Shown here piece by piece: positions 51,185 through 60,221 of a DNA stretch of 64,000 nucleotides; position 1 is the first letter of the stretch, and the number at the start of each line of letters is the position of its first letter. This DNA comes from Blastomonas sp. CACIA14H2 (GTDB taxonomy: Bacteria; Pseudomonadota; Alphaproteobacteria; Sphingomonadales; Sphingomonadaceae), in contig AYSC01000009.1 of assembly GCA_000503195.1 (NCBI GenBank), forward strand, positions 95-64,094, read 5' to 3'. The notes under the pieces are model-generated. The model was not told the DNA's origin, did no database searches, and worked only from the letters and a program-made list of their open reading frames with translations. Position numbers and translations under genes: made by a program.

Positions 51185-52561
51185 ATGACGAAACGCACCC
51201 TGCTGGCCCTGGCCGCCCTCGCCCTTCCCTTCCCCCTTCTTGCCCAGCACGATCCGGCCGCGCTCCAGCAAAAGGCGCTCGGCGACGATACCGCGTACGG
51301 CATCGTCGAGGACCTCACGACCGAGATCGGCCCGCGCCTTGCTGGCACCGAGCGCGAGGCAGCGGCGCGCGCCTGGGCGGTCGAGCGGCTCAAGGCGATG
51401 GGCTTTTCCAATGTGCGGATCGAACCGTTCGACATGAAGACCTGGGTGCGTGGCACCGAGACGGCCGAGATCACCGCGCCGTTCACCGGAAAGATGCATA
51501 TCAGCGCGCTCGGCAATTCGGCGAGCACCGGCGACAAGGGGTTGGAGGCGGAGGTCGTCTATTTCCGCACGCTCGCCGATCTTCAGGCCGCCCCCGCGGG
51601 CAGCCTCAAGGGCAAGATCGCGTTCGTCAGTCACAAGATGACGCGGACGCAGAGCGGGGCGAGCTATGGCCAGTTCGGCGGCGTGCGGCGCGCAGGCCCC
51701 GGCCTGGCCGCGCAGAAGGGCGCAGCGGCGATCGTCATCCGCTCGGTCGGCACCGATTATCACCGCAACCCGCATACGGGCGGCACCAATTTCCCCGAAG
51801 GCGTGACGCCGATCCCGGCCGCCGCGCTCTCGATTCCCGATGCCGAGAATCTCGAGCGGATGATCGCGCGCGCATCAAAGACCGGTCAGGCGGTGAAGAT
51901 GAAGCTGGTGCTCACCCCGCGCCAGATCGGCACCACCCAATCGGGCAATGTCATCGCCGAGGTGCCGGGCAGCGATCCACAAGCAGGCGTAATCCTGGTC
52001 GGCGGGCATCTCGACAGCTGGGATCTGGGCACCGGCGCGATCGATGACGGTGCTGGCGTCGCGATCACCGCTGCCGCGGCCAAGCTGGTGATGGACGCCG
52101 GCCAGCCGAAGCGCACCATCCGCGTCGTCTGGTTCGGTGCCGAAGAAGTCGGGCTGTTCGGCGGCATCGCCTATGCGAAGGCGCATGGCGCGGCAGACCA
52201 TGTGCTGGCGATGGAATCGGATTTCGGCGCGGACCGCATCTGGCAGGTCGATTTCAAGCTGCCGGACGGCACCGATGACCTCAAGACCCGCATCGCCAAC
52301 GCGCTCGCGCCGTTGGGCATCGGGCGCAGCAACACTGTCGCGGGCGGCGGCCCCGATGTCGGCCCGACCGTGGCGCTGGGCGTGAACGCCATCGACCTGC
52401 AGCAGGACGGCACCGACTATTTCGACCTGCACCACACCCCCGACGACACGCTCGACAAGATCGACCCGAAAAAATTGCAACAGAATGTCGCGGCCTGGGC
52501 GACGGTGCTGGGCATCGTGGCGAACGATCCGGCCGATCTGCTGCCGACGTCGGCGAAGTAA
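51185..52561 (+). CDS. Exported M28-family metallopeptidase
   Basis: The 458-residue protein has a signal peptide (about 1-20, ending PLLAQ), a PA-like inserted domain (about 115-230) and an M28 zinc peptidase domain. Metal and catalytic residues appear in LVGGHLDSWDLGTGAIDDGA (His and bridging Asp), VWFGAEEVGLFGG (Glu pair), MESDFGAD (Asp) and FDLHHTPDDTLDK (His). The architecture matches aminopeptidase-type exopeptidases of the periplasm or outside. ATG 51185 is preferred over 51164 because the signal peptide begins there. Followed directly by a palindromic element. Confidence 0.92.
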   Translation: MTKRTLLALAALALPFPLLAQHDPAALQQKALGDDTAYGIVEDLTTEIGPRLAGTEREAAARAWAVERLKAMGFSNVRIEPFDMKTWVRGTETAEITAPFTGKMHISALGNSASTGDKGLEAEVVYFRTLADLQAAPAGSLKGKIAFVSHKMTRTQSGASYGQFGGVRRAGPGLAAQKGAAAIVIRSVGTDYHRNPHTGGTNFPEGVTPIPAAALSIPDAENLERMIARASKTGQAVKMKLVLTPRQIGTTQSGNVIAEVPGSDPQAGVILVGGHLDSWDLGTGAIDDGAGVAITAAAAKLVMDAGQPKRTIRVVWFGAEEVGLFGGIAYAKAHGAADHVLAMESDFGADRIWQVDFKLPDGTDDLKTRIANALAPLGIGRSNTVAGGGPDVGPTVALGVNAIDLQQDGTDYFDLHHTPDDTLDKIDPKKLQQNVAAWATVLGIVANDPADLLPTSAK

Positions 52562-52563
52562 TA

Positions 52564-52738
52564 CCCCTCCCCCTTGATGGGGGAGGTAGCGAAGACTTGG
52601 CAGTCCTGAGCTTGTCGAAGGACTGCCTATGTCGCAGCGGTGGGGGTGCGGGTTGCGGCAGAGTGCTTTAGCTGGAGCATGGCGCTAACCGGGACCATCA
52701 ACCCCTCCCAACCCTCCCCCATCAAGGGGGAGGGCTTT
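52564..52738. repeat. Palindromic element bounded by inverted hairpin arms, copy 2
   Basis: About 175 bp starting 2 bp after the M28 gene stop: CCCCTCCCCCTTGATGGGGG then AGGTAGCGAAGACTTGG at the left, and ACCCTCCCCCATCAAGGGGG then AGGGCTTT at the right, as at 36911-37076. Its interior carries a nested palindrome, GGCAGTCCT..AGGACTGCC (52599-52627), where copy 1 has unrelated sequence. It fills most of the 332-bp gap 52562-52893; the remaining 52739-52893 holds only the RcnB gene leader with AGGAG at 52881. Confidence 0.8.
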
Positions 52739-52893
52739 ACGGCGAGCGACGCCATCCCCCACCCATTACATCTTGCGACAAGATGACGCGAAAATGAGCG
52801 CAGCATTCGCAACCCGTTCAGATAGAGAGGCGTATTCCTGAACATGTCCAGAGCAGCCCCCCTTCTGCTCAGGCCATGACAGGAGTAAGAGCT

Positions 52894-53433
52894 ATGAAGA
52901 CCCTTTCGAAAGCCCTGATCGGCACCCTGATGCTGGCCACGACGCTGCCGGTCGCGACCGCCCCCGCCTTTGCCCAGTCGCGTGGCGAGGTGATCCGTTC
53001 CGAACGCGAGCTGCGCCAGGAGCAGCGCGAACTGCGCCGCGATCGCCGCGACGTGCAGGATGCCCGCCGCTATGGTGACCGCCGCGATGTCCGCGAGGAA
53101 CAGCGCGATCTGCGCGACCAGCGCCGCGACGTGCGCGACGCCCGCCGCGAATATCGCGAGGACCTGCGCGATTATCGCGACTATCGTGCCCGCAATCGCG
53201 CCGCGTTTCGCGGCCCCGCCTTCCGGTCGAACTTCCGCTATCAGCAGTTCCGCCCGGGCGTCCGCATTGCGCCGAACTTCTACGGCCAGCGCTATGTCGT
53301 GAACAACTACCGCAACTATCGCCTGCCGAACCCCGGTGTGCGTCAGACCTGGGTGCGGCACTATAACGACATGCTGCTGGTCAACACCCGGACCGGCACC
53401 GTCGTCCGCGTGATCCCGAATTTCTACTGGTAA
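52894..53433 (+). CDS. RcnB-family exported protein with Arg/Asp-rich repeats
   Basis: The 179-residue product starts at ATG 52894 because AGGAG (52881-52885) lies eight bases upstream. A signal peptide (about 1-28, ending PAFAQ) is followed by a striking Arg/Asp/Glu-rich stretch (about 29-95) built of RRDVxDxRR-like units, then the RcnB-type C-terminal domain ending in TRTGTVVRVIPNFYW. RcnB proteins were described in nickel/cobalt homeostasis in E. coli; in sphingomonads many paralogues exist and the function is not established. A terminator-like hairpin follows. Confidence 0.87.
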   Translation: MKTLSKALIGTLMLATTLPVATAPAFAQSRGEVIRSERELRQEQRELRRDRRDVQDARRYGDRRDVREEQRDLRDQRRDVRDARREYREDLRDYRDYRARNRAAFRGPAFRSNFRYQQFRPGVRIAPNFYGQRYVVNNYRNYRLPNPGVRQTWVRHYNDMLLVNTRTGTVVRVIPNFYW

Positions 53434-53458
53434 CTGTCCTTTCGCCAGTAGGAAGCAA

Positions 53459-53490
53459 GTCCGCCCATCGTCCCCCAAGACGGTGGGCGG
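53459..53490 (+). terminator. Hairpin between rcnB-like and SH3 genes
   Basis: GTCCGCCCATCGTC, loop CCCCAA, GACGGTGGGCGGGC: a 12-bp stem with one wobble pair, 25 bp after the stop. It is followed by a weakly T-rich stretch (CCCATTTCT). Positioned between convergent genes, it may stop transcription from either side. Confidence 0.6.
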
Positions 53491-53518
53491 GCCCATTTCT
53501 GGCCATGGAATATTCGCG

Positions 53519-54007
53519 TCAGGGTTCGCCCGCGCCCCAGATCCGGTCCTGCCGCACCCAGCCGGCGCGCGTTTCGACGGCGAATTCGCACCAACCCTTC
53601 TCGCAATCGCCCAGTTCGCCGACGACGCCGGGTTCGGCGCGCCACATCAGCTTGGCGCTGTCCTGCGGCGCGGCGCGGATGGCGATGACGTCACCGGTCA
53701 CGATCGCGGTGCGCTTGCGGCTGAGCATGTTCGAGTGCATCCAGCCCGTCCAGCCCGACGGATCGACAATCTGCCGCCACACGCCATAGCGCTTGATCAC
53801 CTTGACCGGCAGATGCTTGCGCCGGAACACCCATTCGATCTGATAAGTCGCCATGGGCCCTGCGCGCGCGAACGCCTCGTCTTTCTGGATCGAGGCCCAA
53901 TACGGCACTTTCACCTCGGCCTGCGCCAGGGCCGCATCCTGCCCGGCCAGCATCGCCAGCAGTGCAAGGCCGCCAAGTACCAGTCCCGAATATCGTGTCG
54001 CCCGCAT
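53519..54007 (-). CDS. Exported SH3-domain protein
   Basis: The 162-residue product starts at ATG 54007 with a signal peptide (about 1-29, LGGLALLAMLAGQDAALAQA). The rest holds two bacterial SH3-like segments: VPYWASIQKDEAFARAGPMA then KVIKRYGVWRQIVDPSGWTG (about 34-95), and TGDVIAIRAAPQDSAKLMWR then EKGWCEFAVETRAGWVRQ. This is the SH3_4 (former DUF1058) layout, which probably binds cell-wall or periplasmic partners. Two cysteines (GDCEKGWCEF) may form a disulfide. Function unknown. Confidence 0.85.
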   Translation of the reverse strand: MRATRYSGLVLGGLALLAMLAGQDAALAQAEVKVPYWASIQKDEAFARAGPMATYQIEWVFRRKHLPVKVIKRYGVWRQIVDPSGWTGWMHSNMLSRKRTAIVTGDVIAIRAAPQDSAKLMWRAEPGVVGELGDCEKGWCEFAVETRAGWVRQDRIWGAGEP

Positions 54008-54139
54008 CGAATGTCCCCCGTCGGCCCCAAATACGCCTGTCGCCCGACGATGTTTCGTCGATAATCGCTTAAGCCAAAAAACCTGTGCCAAGCAAGTGCC
54101 GCAGCTTGACCTTTGGGGCGGTTGAGGCATAGCACAGAT

Positions 54140-55168
54140 ATGCCATCGAGCCCCTCTTCCCGGCCCTCCGCCCCGCCGCACGAACCGGGCAGCCGCCCGC
54201 GCGTGATCGTCACGCGAAAGCTTGCCCCCGCCGTCGAAGAGCGCATGGCCGAACTGTTCGACGTCACGCTCAACACCGACGACCATGCGTTCACCCGTGA
54301 CGAACTCGCCGCCGCGATGGCGACATGCGACGTGCTGGTGCCGACGGTGACCGATGCGATCGATGCCGAGCTGATTGCGGGCGCCGGCGACAGGCTGAAA
54401 CTGCTCGCCAATTTCGGTGCCGGGGTCGATCATATCGACCTCAAGGCTGCGCGGGCCAGGGGCATCATCATCACCAACACGCCGGGCGTGTTCACCGACG
54501 ATACCGCCGACATGACCATGGCGCTGATCCTCTCGGTTCCGCGCCGCCTCGCCGAGGGCGAGAAGCTGGTGCGGTCGGGCCAGTGGGAAGGCTGGAGCCC
54601 CTCGGGCATGCTCGGTCACCGCATCGGCGGCAAGCAGCTGGGCATTGTCGGCATGGGCCGCATCGGCCAGGCGGTCGCGCACCGCGCGCGCGGCTTCGGC
54701 CTCAACATCGTCTATCACAACCGCCGCCGCCTGCCCGAAAGCCTCGAGCAGATGCTTGGCGCGAGCTACGAGCCCGATCTCGACGCGCTGGTCGCCGGAT
54801 CGGACATCATCACCCTGCACTGCCCGCGCAGCCCCGAGACGCGCGGCATCATCGATGCGCGCCGGATCGGCCTGATGAAGCCCAGCGCCTATCTCATCAA
54901 CAGCGCGCGCGGCGAGCTGGTCGACGAGGCGGCGCTGATCGAGGCGCTCGAGGGCGGCAGGATCGCCGGGGCCGGGCTCGATGTCTATCCGCGCGAGCCG
55001 CAGGTCGACGAACGGCTGCTCGCGCTGAAGAATGTCGTGCTGCTGCCGCATGTCGGCAGCGCCACCTTCGAAGGGCGCGAGGTCGCCGGGCACAAGGTCA
55101 TCGCGAATATCCGCTTCTGGTTTGATGGGCACCGTCCCCCCGACCAGGTCCTCGAGGGCTGGATGTGA
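54140..55168 (+). CDS. D-2-hydroxyacid dehydrogenase (glyoxylate/hydroxypyruvate reductase type)
   Basis: The 342-residue product starts at ATG 54140. It has the D-isomer-specific 2-hydroxyacid dehydrogenase fold: NAD-binding GKQLGIVGMGRIGQAVAHRA (about 165-184), catalytic Arg in LINSARGELVDEAALIEAL, Glu in VYPREPQVDERL and the His in VVLLPHVGSATFEGR. Substrate-loop sequence (LANFGAGVDHIDLKAARARG) suits glyoxylate/hydroxypyruvate reductase. NADH versus NADPH preference is not settled. The first 20 residues are Ser/Pro-rich and poorly conserved. Confidence 0.92.
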   Translation: MPSSPSSRPSAPPHEPGSRPRVIVTRKLAPAVEERMAELFDVTLNTDDHAFTRDELAAAMATCDVLVPTVTDAIDAELIAGAGDRLKLLANFGAGVDHIDLKAARARGIIITNTPGVFTDDTADMTMALILSVPRRLAEGEKLVRSGQWEGWSPSGMLGHRIGGKQLGIVGMGRIGQAVAHRARGFGLNIVYHNRRRLPESLEQMLGASYEPDLDALVAGSDIITLHCPRSPETRGIIDARRIGLMKPSAYLINSARGELVDEAALIEALEGGRIAGAGLDVYPREPQVDERLLALKNVVLLPHVGSATFEGREVAGHKVIANIRFWFDGHRPPDQVLEGWM

Positions 55169-55285
55169 CGCCTCCGTTCGCCGCAGAATTGCGCGCGCGT
55201 TAATCGATTATTTGCCAAACTGCGGCATGACGCGGCAGATGGGCTGTCCCGTTTCAGGACAGCACGGTTTGGGAAAGTCGAGAGC

Positions 55286-56635
55286 ATGATCGCAAGGCTG
55301 GCGCGCATTTTCACCCTCGCTACGGCAGCGCTCGCCGCGCCCGCATGGGCCGCGCCCGCCATGGTCGATCCCGCCACGCTCGATGTGACCAATTCGGGCG
55401 ATACCGCCTTCATGCTGATCTCAGCCGCGCTGCTGATGCTGTTCGCGCTACCCGGCGTGCTGCTGATGCAAGCCGGACGCGGCACCGCGCGCGCGGCGCA
55501 GGGCGTGTTCCTGCAGGGCACTGCGATCGCCGCGCTCGTCCCGCTGCTCTGGGTCGTGGTGGGCTATACGCTGGCCTTCGGTGACCCCAGCGGCGGTGTG
55601 ATTGGCGGCGGCAATGCCTGGATGCTGATCGCGCTCGGCAATGTCCGCTTCGGCACCGCCGTGCCCGAAAGCGCGTTCGTATTGTTCCAGATCGCAGGCG
55701 CGATGCTCGCCGCCCTGCTCGTCGCGGGTGCCTGGGCCGGGCGCGGCCGCTTCGGCTGGGCGCTGGCGTTCGGCGGGCTGTGGAGCCTGATCGTCTATGC
55801 ACCGGTCGCGCACTGGATCTGGGGCGGCGGCTGGCTCTACGGCTTTGGCGTGCTCGATTATGCCGGCGGCATCGCGCTGCATTTCTGCGCAGGAATTTCC
55901 GCACTTGTCGCCGCTCTGGTGATCGGGCGGCGCACCGGCTGGCCCGGCGCTGCCGCCGCGACGCACAATCCGGTGATGGTGCTCGCAGGCGGCGCGCTGC
56001 TGTTCATCGGCAATTTCGCGCTGACCGGCGGCTGGACGCTGGCCGCGACCGACGATGCCAGCAGCGCGATCATCAACGCGCAGGTCGCGGCCTGCACGAG
56101 CGCGCTGGTCTGGCTGCTGATCGAGAAGCTGCGCACCCGCAATGTCACCGCCATGGGCGCGGTCAGCGGCCTTGTCGCGGGCCTCGCCGCGATCGCCCCC
56201 GCATCGGGCCTGGTCTCGCCGGGCGCCGCGATCCTTGTCGGCGTCCTTGCTGCGCCCGCCTGCTATTTCGGCCTGCGCTTCGTCACCGAGACTCTGGCGG
56301 TCGACGACAGCAACCATGCCTTTGCGCTGCACGGCATCGGCGGTCTGCTCGGCGCACTGCTGGTCGCGATCTTCATCAGCGATGCGTTCGGCGGCGTCGG
56401 CTATGCCGAAGGCGGCAGCATGATCAGCCAGCTCGTCGCGCAGCTGATCGGTCTGGCCGGGGTCGCAATGTGGTCGATCCTGGGCACGCTGATCATCAGC
56501 TACGGCATCGCCACCGCGATCCCGATGCGCATCTCGCCCGCCGAAGAGGCAGGCGAAGCGCTCGCCCCGCCCGCTCCGGTAGCAGCCGACGCCGCCCCGC
56601 CGGTCGCGGAACAGACTGCTGCACCGCAGGCCTGA
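55286..56635 (+). CDS. Amt-family ammonium transporter, divergent
   Basis: The 449-residue protein has a signal sequence (about 1-22, ending PAWA) and about eleven TM helices. Amt hallmarks retained are the twin pore histidines, H199 (LDYAGGIALHFCAG, with Asp191) and H349 (HAFALHGIGGLLGALLV). The usual FYGG signature after TM1 is replaced by LLMQAGRGTARAAQ, and the WFGWxGFNxGS region reads FIGNFALTGGW. No glnK partner is adjacent. It probably conducts ammonium, but the substitutions make it unlike standard AmtB. Confidence 0.85.
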   Translation: MIARLARIFTLATAALAAPAWAAPAMVDPATLDVTNSGDTAFMLISAALLMLFALPGVLLMQAGRGTARAAQGVFLQGTAIAALVPLLWVVVGYTLAFGDPSGGVIGGGNAWMLIALGNVRFGTAVPESAFVLFQIAGAMLAALLVAGAWAGRGRFGWALAFGGLWSLIVYAPVAHWIWGGGWLYGFGVLDYAGGIALHFCAGISALVAALVIGRRTGWPGAAAATHNPVMVLAGGALLFIGNFALTGGWTLAATDDASSAIINAQVAACTSALVWLLIEKLRTRNVTAMGAVSGLVAGLAAIAPASGLVSPGAAILVGVLAAPACYFGLRFVTETLAVDDSNHAFALHGIGGLLGALLVAIFISDAFGGVGYAEGGSMISQLVAQLIGLAGVAMWSILGTLIISYGIATAIPMRISPAEEAGEALAPPAPVAADAAPPVAEQTAAPQA

Positions 56636-56656
56636 GCCCCGGGGCGGCGCGGACGC

Positions 56657-58462
<1,806 letters not shown>

Positions 58463-58567
58463 GGCGCGCGATTAGCAGGGGTGCGCCCACCTGTCAGCAG
58501 GGAATAGAGCACCCGAAAAATCGACATGGATCAAGGCACCAAATGCGCGAATGCGCGTAGTGCGCGC

Positions 58568-59404
58568 ATGACCAAAACCTGGCTAATCGTCAACGAAGCG
58601 AGCGGCAGCTATGACGCTGCCGTGATCGCCGACATCGTCACCTGGTTCGCGGACAGCGACCAGCCCGTCGACTGCATCGTCCGCTGTCCCGATGAGGACC
58701 TGCCCAGCCCCGAAAAGCTGCGTGCCGAGGGGGTGGATACACTCACGATCTATGCCGGTGATGGCACCACCAACGGCGCGCTCAAGGCCGCAGCGGGCTG
58801 GGAAGGCGACGTGCTGATCCTGCCCGGCGGCACGATGAACCTGCTCGCGCGCGCGCTCCACGGCGACCAGCCGTGTCGATCGATCATTGCCGAGGCCGGC
58901 CGCAACCGGCGCACCAAGAAGCTGAACACGGTCGAGATCGGCGACAGCATCGCTTATGTCGGGGTCATCGCCGGGCCCACCACCAGCTGGGCCAAGGTGC
59001 GCGAGAATGCGCGTCACACCGAGCTGGCCGATCTGGTTTTCAATGCTATCCCCGCCGCGATATCCGAAAGCCTGGGCGGGCCGCAGGTTGGCGTCGAAGG
59101 GGATGAACGACGCTTTCCGGCCATCTTTGCCGCGCCGCGCGACAGCAGCATGGCGCTGTGCGGCTTTACCGCTTCGACCGTCGGCGAGGTGCTCAGCCAT
59201 GCCAGCGCGTGGCTGGGCGGCGATTTTCGCGATGGTCCGCGCGAGGATCTGGGCAGCGCACGCTCCGCAACGCTGGTCAGCGACGCCGAAACGATCGGGC
59301 TGCTGATCGACGGCGAACCCGCCGAAGCCCGGCCCGGCGATGCGCTGACTCTTGGTGAGGCACCGCATAATTTCATCGAAACGCGCGCGCCTGCGGCCCC
59401 ATGA
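58568..59404 (+). CDS. Diacylglycerol kinase family protein
   Basis: The 278-residue product starts at ATG 58568 (MTKTWLIVNEASGSYDAAVI). The nucleotide-binding motif LTIYAGDGTTNGALKAAAGW (about 60-79) is a variant of the family GGDGT, followed by LILPGGTMNLLARALHG (about 85-101). The family includes lipid and sphingosine kinases and YegS-like proteins, so the substrate is probably a membrane lipid or alcohol but is not defined. The stop overlaps the next start (ATGA). Confidence 0.88.
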   Translation: MTKTWLIVNEASGSYDAAVIADIVTWFADSDQPVDCIVRCPDEDLPSPEKLRAEGVDTLTIYAGDGTTNGALKAAAGWEGDVLILPGGTMNLLARALHGDQPCRSIIAEAGRNRRTKKLNTVEIGDSIAYVGVIAGPTTSWAKVRENARHTELADLVFNAIPAAISESLGGPQVGVEGDERRFPAIFAAPRDSSMALCGFTASTVGEVLSHASAWLGGDFRDGPREDLGSARSATLVSDAETIGLLIDGEPAEARPGDALTLGEAPHNFIETRAPAAP

Positions 59405-60132
59405 CCCTCCTGTTCCACGCCAGCGACCTGCATTTCGGCGCCGAGGACAGCGCGGCGCTCGCCTGGTTCGCGCAGGCCGTCACCGACGAGCAGCCCGATG
59501 CCGTTATCATCACCGGCGACCTGACCATGCGTGCGCGTTCGGCCGAATTCGCCGCCGCACAGGCCTGGCTGGCGGGGCTGGGCCGGCCGGTGCTGATCGA
59601 GCCCGGCAATCACGACCTGCCCTATTTCAACCCGGTGCGCCGCATCTGGCGGCCCTATGGCCGGGTGATGCGGCTGCAGGAGCAATTGCACGAGGGTGTG
59701 ATGCTCGACCATGTGCATCTGGTGTCGCTGCGCACCACCGCGCGCGTGCAGTGGCGCTTCAACTGGTCCAAGGGTCGCGTCGGCAAGCGCGCGCTGCACC
59801 AGGCGCTGCAGGCGCTGAACGACCCGGGCCATGATGCCAAGCTGCGCATCGTGCTCGCGCACCATCCGCTGATCGAGGCCGAGACGCAGTCGAGCGCGCG
59901 CACCACCGGCGGGCGCGCCGCGCTCGAAGCGATCACGGCGGCGGGCGCGGATGCGGTGCTTTCGGGCCATGTCCACGATCCTTTCGACCTCGATGTCGAC
60001 ACCCCCGCTGGCCCGATCCGCCTGATCGGCGCGGGCACCCTGTCCGAGCGCGTGCGGGCCACGCGGCCTTCGTTCAACCGGCTGCAAGTGCGCGGCGGCG
60101 CACTCGATGTCGAGGTCCGCGCCATGGACTGA
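59401..60132 (+). CDS. Calcineurin-like metallophosphoesterase
   Basis: The 243-residue product carries the five metal-binding blocks of calcineurin-like phosphoesterases: HASDLHFG (about 5-12), ITGDLTMRA, EPGNHDLPYF, LAHHPLIEAE and LSGHVHDPFD. It is predicted to be a cytoplasmic phosphomonoesterase or phosphodiesterase using two metal ions. Co-transcribed with the lipid-kinase-like gene by a 4-bp overlap, it may act on a related lipid phosphate, which is inference. Confidence 0.92.
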   Translation: MTLLFHASDLHFGAEDSAALAWFAQAVTDEQPDAVIITGDLTMRARSAEFAAAQAWLAGLGRPVLIEPGNHDLPYFNPVRRIWRPYGRVMRLQEQLHEGVMLDHVHLVSLRTTARVQWRFNWSKGRVGKRALHQALQALNDPGHDAKLRIVLAHHPLIEAETQSSARTTGGRAALEAITAAGADAVLSGHVHDPFDLDVDTPAGPIRLIGAGTLSERVRATRPSFNRLQVRGGALDVEVRAMD

Positions 60133-60221
60133 GGTTGCCGATGAACGGCGCTTGATCGGGCGCTTTCTTACAATCCTGCCGCTCCCTGCTAGCCTATGCT
60201 GGGCACAGGGGGATTCGCGCG

